A stretch of DNA of 54,754 nucleotides, taken from contig DDYN01000051.1 in assembly GCA_002347965.1 (NCBI GenBank), positions 1 through 54,754 on the forward strand, read 5' to 3'. Origin of the DNA: UBA2233 sp002347965 [NCBI: Nitrospirae bacterium UBA2233] (GTDB taxonomy: Bacteria > UBA2233). Under the pieces are notes generated by a model, which worked only from the letters and a program-made list of their open reading frames with translations, searched no databases and had not been told where the DNA came from. The translations under genes were made by a program, and so were the position numbers. Shown piece by piece: positions 43,006 to 52,013 of the stretch (within the stretch, counting starts at the first letter, position 1; every line of letters starts with the position of its first letter).

Positions 43006-43313
43006 CTATTCGTAAACCTTCCCTTCGGCATAATCGGCCCCTTGGGCGTCTTTTTTCACATCCAGGTCGGCCTTTTGCCTGGATAGGGTCTTCCTAGGGC
43101 ACTCATGCTGGATTAAAAGGTTCATGATCTCGTTCGTTCCGGTCCGTATCAAGATCGGCCGGGTATCGCGCAAGAGCCTCTCTATCGGTTAGACGTTGGT
43201 ATAGCCAATCCAGCCCATCACCTGCATCGCCTCGTTCACGACCTTCCAGGCCGCATCCGTGGTAAATTTCTTGGCTTTGGGCATCTTCGTGGCAGCTTTC
43301 TCAACGCGTCCCT
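43006..43313 (-). pseudogene. Acyl-CoA dehydrogenase C-terminal pseudogene
   Basis: The minus strand encodes the C-terminal hallmark of acyl-CoA dehydrogenases: [20 protein letters not shown] then IGYTNV, a TAA, then PIERLLRDTRPILIRTGTNE and IMNLLIQHE. The in-frame TAA replaces the Tyr or similar codon expected between NV and PIERLLRD. The fragment has only about 100 codons and lacks the N-terminal and FAD-binding middle domains. It is a decayed 3' remnant of a roughly 380-residue or larger enzyme. Its 5' part is absent from the window. Confidence 0.75.
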
Positions 43314-43371
43314 AAACCGCCGCAAAAGGGGTTATGATAGGGCATGCTTAAAAGGAGGGGGGCTTTAAGCG

Positions 43372-43599
43372 ATGCAAACCAGGGTCTTTGTGCTGATGGC
43401 ATTTCTTTTGCCATGCCTTGCGTGTGGCCAGCCGGGCCGTTCGATCGACAAGGCCCAAAGCGCAAACTGGGAGGCGAACAGGGCGCGTCAAAGCATCGAG
43501 CGAGCGCGAAACGCCAAGGATACGAACGCAAAGATCGATGCCATCTTGGATGCGCTCGAAGCCATGGACGACGCCCAGAGGGGCGTTTCAAGGCATTGA
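43372..43599 (+). CDS. Small lipoprotein, unknown function
   Basis: A 75-residue protein with a lipoprotein signal (FVLMAFLLPCLAC, lipobox LAC with Cys at residue 18), then a charged alpha-helical tail (ANWEANRARQSIERARNAKD, then ILDALEAMDDAQRG). An AAGGAGG stretch lies about 12 bases before the ATG, rather distant. Two shifted frames also stay open over the region, but only this one gives a lipobox. It precedes the acyl-CoA synthetase gene by about 70 bases. Confidence 0.6.
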   Translation: MQTRVFVLMAFLLPCLACGQPGRSIDKAQSANWEANRARQSIERARNAKDTNAKIDAILDALEAMDDAQRGVSRH

Positions 43600-43672
43600 T
43601 AGCGCGAAAAAAGATGAATACGGATGGAGGCTTTGGAAGTTTTAAGGACCGCAATTTTTGAAGGGAGCGTAA

Positions 43673-45835
43673 GTGGGGGACTTGCACGCCCTGTTTTGGC
43701 CGGCATCCATCGCCGTCATCGGGGCTTCCACCAGCCTAGATAGCCTGCCGGGCAAGCTGTTCTCTTTGCTTCTTGCGCATGGCTACCCTGGCAGGCTCTA
43801 TCCCGTCAACCCAAAGTACGAAGAAATCCAAGGAATCAAGGCCTTCCCTTCTGTCCTCGGTATCCCCGAGACCCCGGAGCTGGCGCTTGTCGTCGTCCGC
43901 GCCAAGCTCGTTCCAGGCGTGCTCGAGCATTGCGTTCAAAAGGGCGTTCCGTATGCGCTCGTCTTTAGCTCTGGGTTTGCCGAGGCCCAGGGTGCCGGCA
44001 AAGAGCTGGATGAATCCATCCAAAAGCTTGTTTCGACGAGCCCAATAAGGCTTCTTGGTCCAAACTCGGAAGGGTTTGTGAACCTGGCTGGAAGGGTTGC
44101 GGCCAGCTTTTCTCCTACGTTGGATTTGGAAGGCACGCTTAAGCCCTACGCGGGTTCGATGTTGGGGTCCGTTTCTGCGGTCAACCAAAGCGGGGCGCTC
44201 GGGTTTTCGTTCTTCGACAGGGGGCTCAAAAGGGGCCTTGGGTTTCGCTATATCGTGAGCACGGGCAATGAAACCGATGTCAGCACGCTCGAAATTGTTC
44301 AAGAGCTTCTCGAAGACCAAGGGGTCGGGGTGTTGATGCTCTACATCGAAGGGCTCAAAAGGCCATCCGTGTTGCGTAGCACCCTCAAGCGCGCCGCCGA
44401 GCTTAAAAAGCCAGTCGTGGTGCTTAAGGGCGGCCGAAGCGAGGTATCAAAGCGCGCGGCGCTTTCGCACACCTCGAGCCTAGCGGGCGAATACCACATC
44501 TACGAGGCGTTTCTTAGGCGCTACGGGGCATTGCTCGCCAAGGATGACGGCGAGCTTCTTGATACGGCCCTGGCGCTTTCGCTTGCCCCTTTACCGAAAG
44601 GCCAAGGCGTCGGCATCTTGACGCTCTCGGGCGGGGCCGGCATTCTTCTGGCCGATCTTTGCGTAGATTTAGGGCTTAACGTCCCGAGGCTTTCGGATAG
44701 CGCCTCCATGGCGATCGAGGCCCTTATCCCGGAGTACGGCTCGGCCCAGAACCCCGTGGACATCACCGCCCAGGCGCTCGCCACGGGCGGGTTCGCCAAG
44801 ACGCTGGAAGTTCTGTATGCCGAGCGGAGTATTCATCAGATTGCTGTCATCGCCTCGCTGGGAAATGAGGCAGGCTTTGGGGCAGAGTGGGCGTCGATAG
44901 AGAGGACCCTCGTGCAAAGGGAAAAACCCGTTTTGTTTTATTCCTACACGGAACCGGCCCGCTCGAACCTCCTTCGGCTGAAAGCGCTCGGAGCCCCGTG
45001 CTACGCTACGGCCGGTCAAACGGCGAAGGCGCTAAAGGCGCTGCATGATTACCAGGCGTTTTTGCGGGAGGCAACCGAGTCATTCTTGGAGCCAAGGCCA
45101 AAGAGCGAGGAACGCCCGGCGGATCTAGAGTTGCCTCAAGGCCAGGTACCTGCCTACCTAGCAAGCGCTCTCCTTGCCCCTTACGGCATTCCTTTCCCCA
45201 AAGAGGCGCTGGCGCACACGCTTAAAGAGGCTGTCCAGGCGGCCTCAAAGATAGGCTACCCCGTGGCGCTCAAGCTCCAGTCTCCACAGATCGTGCATAA
45301 AACGGACACGGGGGCCTTACGCCTTGGCATTCAAGATGCCTTCCATCTACAGGTCGCCTACCAAGAGCTCCTTGAGCAAGCCTGCCGGAGCCATCCAGGT
45401 GTCAAGATTGAGGGCGTGTTGGTCCAGGCCATGGCCCCCAAAGGGCTGGAGGTGCTCGTTGGCATCGAGCGCGACCAAGACTTCGGCCCGCTCATGGCCG
45501 TGGGACTCGGCGGGGTGCTCGTCGAGGCGCTCAAGGACGTGACCTTCGAGCCGCTTCCTGTGACGCAGGCCATCGCGCTCAAAATGCTAGATAGGCTTAA
45601 GTCTAGGGTGCTCCTCGAAGAGTTTAGGGGCAGGCCCTCCCTCGATAAGCACGCGCTTGTTTCCGTTATGGAGCGGCTTTCAGGGTTTGCCCTTGCTTGC
45701 GGAGAGAGGCTTATCGGCGTAGAGCTCAACCCCGTGAGGGTGTTCCAAAAAGGCGCGCTCGCACTGGACGTAAGAATGACCCTTCAAGGAACATGGCAAC
45801 CCATTTTCGTCAAGGTTAAAGATAGATCAACCTAG
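43673..45835 (+). CDS. ADP-forming acyl-CoA synthetase (NDP-forming, fused alpha-beta)
   Basis: A 720-residue fused enzyme of the acetyl-CoA synthetase (ADP-forming) superfamily. N-terminal CoA-binding Rossmann domain (SIAVIGASTSLDSLPGKL, YPVNPKYEEIQG, RLLGPNSEGFVN), succinyl-CoA ligase-like flavodoxin domains (VNQSGALGFSFFD, ALSHTSSLAGEYHIYEAFLRRYGA with the likely phospho-His, GILTLSGGAGILLADL) and a C-terminal ATP-grasp (GYPVALKLQSPQIVHKTDTGALRLG, VQAMAPKGLEVLVGIERDQDFGPLMAVGLGGVLVE). It couples acyl-CoA breakdown to ATP, or the reverse. It starts at GTG with GAAGGGAG upstream. Confidence 0.9.
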   Translation: MGDLHALFWPASIAVIGASTSLDSLPGKLFSLLLAHGYPGRLYPVNPKYEEIQGIKAFPSVLGIPETPELALVVVRAKLVPGVLEHCVQKGVPYALVFSSGFAEAQGAGKELDESIQKLVSTSPIRLLGPNSEGFVNLAGRVAASFSPTLDLEGTLKPYAGSMLGSVSAVNQSGALGFSFFDRGLKRGLGFRYIVSTGNETDVSTLEIVQELLEDQGVGVLMLYIEGLKRPSVLRSTLKRAAELKKPVVVLKGGRSEVSKRAALSHTSSLAGEYHIYEAFLRRYGALLAKDDGELLDTALALSLAPLPKGQGVGILTLSGGAGILLADLCVDLGLNVPRLSDSASMAIEALIPEYGSAQNPVDITAQALATGGFAKTLEVLYAERSIHQIAVIASLGNEAGFGAEWASIERTLVQREKPVLFYSYTEPARSNLLRLKALGAPCYATAGQTAKALKALHDYQAFLREATESFLEPRPKSEERPADLELPQGQVPAYLASALLAPYGIPFPKEALAHTLKEAVQAASKIGYPVALKLQSPQIVHKTDTGALRLGIQDAFHLQVAYQELLEQACRSHPGVKIEGVLVQAMAPKGLEVLVGIERDQDFGPLMAVGLGGVLVEALKDVTFEPLPVTQAIALKMLDRLKSRVLLEEFRGRPSLDKHALVSVMERLSGFALACGERLIGVELNPVRVFQKGALALDVRMTLQGTWQPIFVKVKDRST

Positions 45836-45938
45836 AAGCCTGCTCCTGGGCTTTCGTTGCCTTCTTGCTTGGATCAAGCCGTCGGCATCCGTCTTGGGGT
45901 TGCCGCAGGTAAGCCCTGGAAGCTAAGATGTTCACGTC

Positions 45939-46460
45939 ATGTCTCAACACCGTGATGATGCCCGCATAACCGTACGCGCCGTCCAACGAGGCGAGCTTGG
46001 AGAGCTCGTGGAGATGATCTGCGAGCTTGCCGCCTTCGAGCGCATGGCCGACCAGGTTCTGGTTCGCGCAGTCGATCTTGAAAAGTTCTTGTTCTGTGTC
46101 CCACCCAGGATTTGGGCGCTGATGGCCTGGAAGGGGGGCAAGACTACAGGCTATGCCATGGTCAGCGAGCATTTCTCGAGCTTCGCCGGGCGTTTCGGGC
46201 TGTATCTGGAGGATGTCTACGTCCGAAAAGGGCACCGCAACACGGGGGTCGGGCGGGCGTTGCTGGGCCAAGTTGGCCGACTGGCCGCTGCGCTCGGCCA
46301 TGACCGGCTCGATTTTCAGGTATTAGACTGGAACGTGCAAGCCCGGGCTTTCTACGAGCGCATCGGGGCCCGTTCTTTAGAGGGATGGGTGCCTTACCGG
46401 CTGAGCGGAGAGGCCTTGGCGGCCATGGCTGACGATGTTAACGAGGGTGGACAGAGATAG
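45939..46460 (+). CDS. GNAT-family N-acetyltransferase (diamine acetyltransferase-like)
   Basis: A 173-residue GNAT protein. The acetyl-CoA loop is LYLEDVYVRKGHRNTGVGRALLGQVGRLA (Q/RxxGxG/A as RNTGVGRA), followed by RLDFQVLDWNVQARAFYERIGARSLEGW, which is characteristic of the spermidine/spermine-type (SSAT-like) subgroup. The substrate could be a polyamine or amino group; not provable. It lies about 100 bases after the acyl-CoA synthetase gene. Confidence 0.87.
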   Translation: MSQHRDDARITVRAVQRGELGELVEMICELAAFERMADQVLVRAVDLEKFLFCVPPRIWALMAWKGGKTTGYAMVSEHFSSFAGRFGLYLEDVYVRKGHRNTGVGRALLGQVGRLAAALGHDRLDFQVLDWNVQARAFYERIGARSLEGWVPYRLSGEALAAMADDVNEGGQR

Positions 46461-46823
46461 CTTGCGCATGATCGACGCCCACCCTCGCAACGGCGTGCGT
46501 TACGATCAGACGCAAGGAGAATGAATAAGATGCTCCATGCTGAACACGCCCATCCATCCGGGGTATTTTTAAGCGTACCCTACTCGTGTGTACAGGTAAG
46601 GGCTGGCGTCAAGTTCGACGTCAGCGGCCGCTAAGCGTGTTAGAAGATTCAGAATTAAGGGCTATCCTCATAGCAGTATACATAAGATATTAGATATTCT
46701 CTAAGGCCATCGCAAGTTTGGGGCGATTTGTAAGGCGTGGCGGGAGATGATAGGATAGGAAAAATTTGTTTAAATAGAGTTCTTTAATCAGCCAGCTCTA
46801 AATTATTGAGATTGGAGTGGCGA
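46461..46823. other. Gene-poor AT-rich region with a doubtful 37-codon frame
   Basis: About 360 bases precede the NlpC/P60 gene. A frame at 46521-46634 (MNKMLHAEHAHPSGVF...) follows an AAGGAGA but lacks any recognised motif. The right half is AT-rich and holds the promoter listed separately. No RNA gene or repeat was seen. Confidence 0.4.
46728..46756 (+). promoter_or_regulatory. Putative promoter of the NlpC/P60 gene
   Basis: TTGTAA (46728-46733) and TAGGAT (46751-46756) are separated by 17 bases and lie about 68 bases upstream of the ATG at 46824. The -10 is the same hexamer as in the ars promoter. Confidence 0.4.
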
Positions 46824-47594
46824 ATGGGAAAGCGCTTTAGAATTCTCGGCCCGATTATCGCCTTATTCGTAGTTGGCCTGTGCAGCGTCAACGAGGGGCT
46901 GGCTTTTACCATCAAGAAGCACGGCAAGCATGCCTCCCGCATGGCGATTTCTAAAAAAAATGGTACCGTGAAGCCCCTTGCCAAGCAAAACCTTCCTGCC
47001 CGCATGTCCAGGAAGGCCATCCCAACCAAACGCATGGTTTTTAGGCATAAGAAAAGCTCCTTCCATATAGCGGCCAGCCGGCACGCTCGTTACAGGCGTA
47101 TCAAGCTTGTCCGGCTCGTGCCCCACCGCAGAGTCTATCCGACAAGGCCGATCGCCGCATTCGAAACCGAGCCCGAGATCGGTCCAGCTGGCGAAAGGGA
47201 CGAACTGAACTTTAGGATTGTGGAAACCGCCTATGACGGCTTGGGGCTTCCTTATCGCTACGGCGGAACGACAACAAGCGGGTTTGACTGTTCAGGGTTT
47301 GTCCAGCATGTCTTCAACGAGAATGGCATCAAGCTGGCGCGTACTTCGTGCGATCAGGCTCGAGCCGGGGTACGTGTCCCCCTGTCTACGCTAAAACCCG
47401 GAGACCTTATCTTCTTTAGCATGCATCGCCGGAAACGGCGTCAAATCGACCACGTAGGCCTATATATCGGAGGGGGGTGTTTCATCCACGCCGCTTCTTC
47501 GCGCTCCGGCTGCGTAAAGATTAGTCGCCTGAAATCTAGGTCCTACCGTAACCGTGTGGTTACGGCCCGCCGAGTCATAGGCCTCTTGAACTGA
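46824..47594 (+). CDS. Exported NlpC/P60 peptidoglycan endopeptidase
   Basis: A 256-residue protein with an N-terminal signal or anchor (ILGPIIALFVVGLCSV), a very basic, His-rich linker (about residues 30-105), and a C-terminal NlpC/P60 domain. The catalytic Cys is in TTTSGFDCSGFVQHVF, the His in RRQIDHVGLYIGGG, and the third polar residue in CFIHAASS. It likely cleaves D-Glu-DAP type bonds in the cell wall. The start ATG has GGAG six bases upstream; the frame extends six codons to a TTG. The basic linker may bind the wall or DNA-like polyanions, an inference. Confidence 0.88.
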   Translation: MGKRFRILGPIIALFVVGLCSVNEGLAFTIKKHGKHASRMAISKKNGTVKPLAKQNLPARMSRKAIPTKRMVFRHKKSSFHIAASRHARYRRIKLVRLVPHRRVYPTRPIAAFETEPEIGPAGERDELNFRIVETAYDGLGLPYRYGGTTTSGFDCSGFVQHVFNENGIKLARTSCDQARAGVRVPLSTLKPGDLIFFSMHRRKRRQIDHVGLYIGGGCFIHAASSRSGCVKISRLKSRSYRNRVVTARRVIGLLN

Positions 47595-47841
47595 GGCTTT
47601 ATCGGGTTTAGCCTACAAGCAGGCACATTCTCCTGCATGAAATCGTTCGACGCAAGACAGCTTCATCCGGGCCTGATGAGGCTCGATTCCAGGCCGCCGT
47701 GCTGGAAACGACCAGGGTTTGGACGGGCACCGAATAGGCTCATGCAGGATGAGTCGAAGACTCATACTGTTCCTCGATCTCCTTTTTGTGGGGTGGGCGT
47801 TTATCACAACATCCCTTGAAAACAGTCTTGAGCCAGCCCCC

Positions 47842-49740
47842 TTAAGCCTCTTGCCCCATCGCTTCGAGCTCTTCCGAGAGCTTCAGCCATTGACCCTCCA
47901 GAGTCCCCAGCTCTTTGTTCAACGAAGACTGCGCGGCGAAGATTCCGAGTAGCCGGTCTTTTTGGTCTGCTTCATAAACAGAGGGGCAGGCCAATTCGAG
48001 CTCGAGCTGCCCTTTTTGCCCTTGTAGCGCCTCGATGCGCTCCTCTATCTTTTTAAGCTCGCCTTTTAGCGGTTGCAGGGATCGCCGCCTTTGAGCCTGC
48101 TGCTGCCTTTGTTGTTTCTTGGATAAAGGAACTGCATCCCCGTTTTGGGGCGTTTTAGCAGGCTTTTCTTCCGATGACCGCAAAAACCACTGGTGGTAGT
48201 CTTCTAAGCTGCCATCAAAAGGCGCGATGCGGCCGGAATCGACGAGCAAAAAACGGTCGGTCACCGACCGAAGCATGTGGCGATCGTGCGAGACGAGCAC
48301 GACGGCGCCTTCGTAGTCTTGCAACGCCAGGCTCAAAGCCAGGCGCATGTCCATATCAAGATGGTTGGTGGGTTCATCGAGCAGCAACAGGCCAGGCTTT
48401 TGAAAAATCAACAGCGCCAGAACCAGCCGAGCCTTCTCGCCCCCCGAGAAAATCGCCACGGGCTCGAGCGCCTGATCGCCTTGAAAGTTGAACCCGCCCA
48501 GATACGTCCGGATGTCTTGTTCTTTAAGCTCTGGATCGAGCCTTTGCAGATGCGCCATGGGGCTCGCTTCCGGGTCTAGCTGTTCAAGCTGGTGCTGGGC
48601 GAAATAGCCTACTTTTAAGTTTCTGGCGCTCACAACCTTTCCTTTTAAAGGCGACAATTCGCCGGCAAGCAGCTTGACCAAAGTTGATTTCCCGGCGCCG
48701 TTGCGGCCGAGCAAACCGATGCGGTCGCCGGCAAACAAAGAAAGGTGAACCTCGTCGAGGACGACCTTCCCGTCGTATCCGGCCACGACATGGTCCAGGC
48801 TCATCAGCTGGGCGGGCAGCTTGTCCGGCTTAAAAAAACTAAAATGAAAAGGGGAGTCCACGTGCGCCTTGGCAACCAGCTCCATTCGCTCCAACGCTTT
48901 GATGCGTGCCTGCGCCTGCTTTGCTTTCGTGGCTTTGGCCCGAAACCGTCGAATAAAACTCTCTAAATGGGTGACCTGCTGTTGCTGTTTTTCGTACAGC
49001 GCTTGCTGCTGGGCAAGCTGCTCGGCTCGTTGCCGTTCAAAATCGCTGTAATTTCCGCTGTAGAGTCGGATGGCTTGATTCTCGATGTGCACGATACGGT
49101 CGGTTACCCGGTCAAGAAAATCCCGGTCGTGAGAAACCAGAAGGAGCGTGCCCGGATATTTAAGAAGCCATTGCTCAAGCCAGATGATGGCATCTAAGTC
49201 CAAATGGTTGGTCGGCTCATCGAGCAGCAAAAGGTCAGAGCGGCACATCAACGCCTGCGCCAGGTTCAAGCGCATGCGCCAGCCGCCCGAGAACTGCGAG
49301 ACGGGCTTTTTGAGTTCCGGTGTTTTGAAGCCTAATCCTTGCATGATCTTTGCAGCCCTGGTTTCGGCCGTGTAGGCATCGATGAGTTCGAGCCGGTCAT
49401 GCAATTTTGCCAAGGCATGGCCGTCGTTCGCCTGCTCGGCCCGCTTCAGTTTGCGCTCAATATCCCTTAATTCGGCATCGCCATCGAGCACGTACTCGAT
49501 GGCGGGCTGGTTTGTCGCCGGTATTTCTTGGGCCACGTGCGCGATAGAAATACGGGGCGGCATGGTTACGCCGCCTTCATCGGCGGTTAATTCATGACGC
49601 AACAGGGCAAACAGGCTCGATTTGCCGCAGCCGTTGGCCCCGGTGATGCCGACTTTATTGCCCTGATCGATCGTGAAGCTAGCCCCGCGAAACAGCTGAT
49701 TGCTACCGCGCCGAATGGCAAGGTTGGTAAAGTTAAGCAT
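47842..49740 (-). CDS. ABC-F family ATPase (YheS-like)
   Basis: A 632-residue soluble protein with two ABC domains and no membrane part. First domain: GANGCGKSSLFALL, QFSGGWRMRLNLAQAL, LLLLDEPTNHLDLDAIIWLE. Linker (PtIM): RQRAEQLAQQQALYEKQQQQ, then RFRAKATKAKQAQARIKALERM. Second domain: LGRNGAGKSTLVKLL, IFSGGEKARLVLALL, LLLLDEPTNHLDMDMRLAL. The C-terminus is a coiled coil. ABC-F proteins act on the ribosome. The whole sequence closely resembles gammaproteobacterial YheS. I start at the ATG (MLNFTNLAIRRG) that matches family N-termini, not the 42-codon-longer frame. Confidence 0.92.
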   Translation of the reverse strand: MLNFTNLAIRRGSNQLFRGASFTIDQGNKVGITGANGCGKSSLFALLRHELTADEGGVTMPPRISIAHVAQEIPATNQPAIEYVLDGDAELRDIERKLKRAEQANDGHALAKLHDRLELIDAYTAETRAAKIMQGLGFKTPELKKPVSQFSGGWRMRLNLAQALMCRSDLLLLDEPTNHLDLDAIIWLEQWLLKYPGTLLLVSHDRDFLDRVTDRIVHIENQAIRLYSGNYSDFERQRAEQLAQQQALYEKQQQQVTHLESFIRRFRAKATKAKQAQARIKALERMELVAKAHVDSPFHFSFFKPDKLPAQLMSLDHVVAGYDGKVVLDEVHLSLFAGDRIGLLGRNGAGKSTLVKLLAGELSPLKGKVVSARNLKVGYFAQHQLEQLDPEASPMAHLQRLDPELKEQDIRTYLGGFNFQGDQALEPVAIFSGGEKARLVLALLIFQKPGLLLLDEPTNHLDMDMRLALSLALQDYEGAVVLVSHDRHMLRSVTDRFLLVDSGRIAPFDGSLEDYHQWFLRSSEEKPAKTPQNGDAVPLSKKQQRQQQAQRRRSLQPLKGELKKIEERIEALQGQKGQLELELACPSVYEADQKDRLLGIFAAQSSLNKELGTLEGQWLKLSEELEAMGQEA

Positions 49741-49995
49741 GCTTGCGAAAAAACCCTTGATGGAAAAAAGAGGGATTATGGATATCCCTGGGTTTGCCGA
49801 TGGCCTTCTGGCGAAGCTTCTTCCATTGCGGCCATCGCTACCTCTCCTTCTGAACAATAAAACCAATCAGGGCTCAGTTTAGCATAAACCGGTGCAAGGC
49901 ATGAACACTCGGACGGGCAAGCGCCAAAACCCTTACAAGGTAAAAAGCATCTCAAGGCATGTTAACCCTTCGCGACGCCCCAAGGTTCTGGGAGC

Positions 49996-50024
49996 TTGAC
50001 GGATGAAGTTTTTTCATTTAGGAT
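49996..50024 (+). promoter_or_regulatory. Putative sigma-70 promoter of the ars operon
   Basis: TTGACG (49996-50001), 17 bases, TAGGAT (50019-50024), about 44 bases before the arsR ATG. Part of the 328-base gap after the ABC-F gene; nothing else recognisable is in it. An ArsR operator is expected between -10 and the ATG, where the AT-rich ACAATAATATAAAG lies, but I cannot identify a clear palindrome. Confidence 0.5.
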
Positions 50025-50068
50025 CATCTGCGGATATGTGCAAGGTTACAATAATATAAAGGTAGACC

Positions 50069-50413
50069 ATGCAAGAATGGGCCGCGCTGTTCCATGCCCT
50101 GTCCGACCCGACACGGCTACGGCTGGTGGTCCTTTTGGCCATCGTAGGGGAGACGTGCGTTTGTGAGCTATCCCGGGCGCTGAACGAGCCTGAGTATAAA
50201 ATTTCTCGTCACCTGGGCATTCTTCGCTCAAACGGCCTGGTTAAAGCCAGGCGTGAGGGTGCTTGGATGCACTATAGCCTTTCCGAGGGACGGAGCGAAT
50301 TGGAAAAATGCCTTAAGGCGTGTTTTCGGGATTGTCTAACCGGCCATCCCCTTATCCAGGAAGCCTTGGTACGGTTAAGCCAAAAGGCCAAAACACAAGG
50401 TTGCCCAGCATGA
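50069..50413 (+). CDS. arsR: ArsR-family metalloregulator
   Basis: A 114-residue winged-helix repressor: ALFHALSDPTRLRLVVLLAIVGETCVCELSRALNEPEYKISRHLGILRSNGLVKARREGAWMHYSL. The As(III)-binding motif is TCVCELSRAL (ELCVCDL-type Cys pair). It should repress its own operon until arsenite binds. The next gene, arsC, overlaps by four bases. Confidence 0.93.
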   Translation: MQEWAALFHALSDPTRLRLVVLLAIVGETCVCELSRALNEPEYKISRHLGILRSNGLVKARREGAWMHYSLSEGRSELEKCLKACFRDCLTGHPLIQEALVRLSQKAKTQGCPA

Positions 50414-50871
50414 AAACCAAAAAGCGCATCCTTTTCTTATGCACGGGGAATTCGTGCCGCAGCCAGATGGCCGAAGGGTGGGTAAGAGCGCTGAAGGGCG
50501 ATCAGATGGAGCCCTATTCGGCAGGGATCGAAAAGCACGGGCTTGACCCGAAAGCCGTGAAGGTGATGGCCGAAGCGGGTGTGGATATCGGCAATCAGCG
50601 CTCCAAGACGCTTGAGGAGTTGCCCGTTAAGGAGTTCGACTACGTGGTGACCGTCTGCGATGGTGCTGCTAAGGGCTGTCTGTTCATCGAGGCCAAGGCC
50701 AAGATGATCCACGTCAGCTTCGATGACCCGCCAAAGCTGGCCCAATGGGCAAGGAACGAAACGGAGGCGCTAGGTCACTATCGGCGCGTGCGAGACGAAA
50801 TCCGGGCCTTTGTCTTAACCTTGCCTCAAGCCTTAAACCTAAACCACCCGCCTTTTAAAAAAATCGGCTGA
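50410..50871 (+). CDS. arsC: Arsenate reductase, low-molecular-weight phosphatase (thioredoxin-coupled type)
   Basis: A 153-residue arsenate reductase. The P-loop [16 protein letters not shown] (Cys-x5-Arg) lies near residue 10; the further redox cysteines are in [11 protein letters not shown] near residue 80-88; DDPPKL is the general acid loop. It reduces arsenate to arsenite for ACR3 export. The ATG at 50410 is in the ATGA overlap with arsR; upstream extension is a shadow. Confidence 0.93.
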   Translation: MKTKKRILFLCTGNSCRSQMAEGWVRALKGDQMEPYSAGIEKHGLDPKAVKVMAEAGVDIGNQRSKTLEELPVKEFDYVVTVCDGAAKGCLFIEAKAKMIHVSFDDPPKLAQWARNETEALGHYRRVRDEIRAFVLTLPQALNLNHPPFKKIG

Positions 50872-50885
50872 AGGGACTATTGGTT

Positions 50886-51956
50886 GTGGATACCGGCCTT
50901 AGACCGCGGCTGAAACTCCTGGATCGCTTCCTTACGCTTTGGATCTTCCTGGCGATGGGCCTTGGTGTGGCCATCGGTTGGCTCTTCCCTGGGGTTCATA
51001 CGCTCATTCACCGCTCTCAGGTAGGGGCGACCAACATTCCCATCGCCGCAGGGTTGATCTTGATGATGTACCCGCCCTTGGCCAAGGTGCGCTACGAAGA
51101 GCTAGGGGAGGCGTTTAGGGATGCCAAAGTGCTTGGCCTTTCGCTTGTCCAAAACTGGGTGATCGGGCCCCTTCTCATGTTTATGCTGGCGGTCGTTTTT
51201 TTGCCCCACCATCCGGAGTACATGACGGGGTTGATCATGATCGGCCTGGCCCGTTGCATCGCCATGGTCATCGTTTGGAACGAGCTCGCCAAAGGCGATA
51301 CGGAGTACTGCGCCGCCCTGGTGGCCTTCAATAGCGTCTTCCAGGTTTTTTTCTACAGCGTTTATGCCTTTGTTTTCATCACGGTGCTGCCTACATGGTT
51401 TGGTTTAAAAGGCAGCGTCGTTCACGTCTCCATCGCTCAGATCGCCGAAAGCGTCTTCATTTACCTGGGCATTCCTTTCATTGCGGGAATGATGACGCGC
51501 CTTGTTTTGTCAAGAGTCAAGGGGAAAGAGTGGTACCATAAGGTCTTCATCCCAAGGATCAGCCCGATCACCCTCGTGGCCCTTTTGTTTACGATCGTCG
51601 TGATGTTCAGCCTAAAGGGCGGTCTGATCGTTCAGATCCCGATGGATGTCGTACGGATAGCCATCCCCCTTCTGTTTTACTTCGTGGCGATGTTTCTTAT
51701 GAGCTTTTGGATGGGCATGAAGGCCCAAGCGGGCTATTCCAAGACGACAACGCTCGCGTTCACGGCAGCCAGCAACAACTTCGAGCTGGCCATAGCGGTA
51801 GCCGTTGCGGTGTTCGGCCTTGACTCCGGCCAGGCCTTTGCGGCCGTTGTCGGCCCTTTGGTGGAGGTGCCGGTCATGATCGGCCTCGTCAACGTCGCGC
51901 TATTTTTCTCCAGCCGATTCTTTGCTCCAGATGGCGTAAAACGCTCAAGCGTCTAA
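50886..51956 (+). CDS. ACR3-family arsenite efflux permease
   Basis: A 356-residue membrane protein with about ten helices. ACR3 landmarks: [64 protein letters not shown] (conserved Cys), and [44 protein letters not shown]. It exports arsenite. Starts at GTG with AAGGG ten bases upstream; a TTG two codons earlier is too close to that site. It ends the arsRC-acr3 operon. Beyond the stop a broken TnpB element follows. Confidence 0.93.
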   Translation: MDTGLRPRLKLLDRFLTLWIFLAMGLGVAIGWLFPGVHTLIHRSQVGATNIPIAAGLILMMYPPLAKVRYEELGEAFRDAKVLGLSLVQNWVIGPLLMFMLAVVFLPHHPEYMTGLIMIGLARCIAMVIVWNELAKGDTEYCAALVAFNSVFQVFFYSVYAFVFITVLPTWFGLKGSVVHVSIAQIAESVFIYLGIPFIAGMMTRLVLSRVKGKEWYHKVFIPRISPITLVALLFTIVVMFSLKGGLIVQIPMDVVRIAIPLLFYFVAMFLMSFWMGMKAQAGYSKTTTLAFTAASNNFELAIAVAVAVFGLDSGQAFAAVVGPLVEVPVMIGLVNVALFFSSRFFAPDGVKRSSV

Positions 51957-52013
51957 AGGCTTGAACGATGGAGGCCTTGGCGGATGCGGTGGTTTCCTGA
52001 GCCTAAGCCCTTT

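Noticed and set aside
46521-46634. 37-codon frame after AAGGAGA
   Set aside because: Spacing to the ATGs is poor and the peptide shows no signal, repeat or motif; kept only as a note in the gap entry.
47749-47952. Small ORF MSRRLILFLDLLFVGWAF on the plus strand
   Set aside because: Hydrophobic start but no ribosome site, and its second half is antisense to the ABC-F gene.
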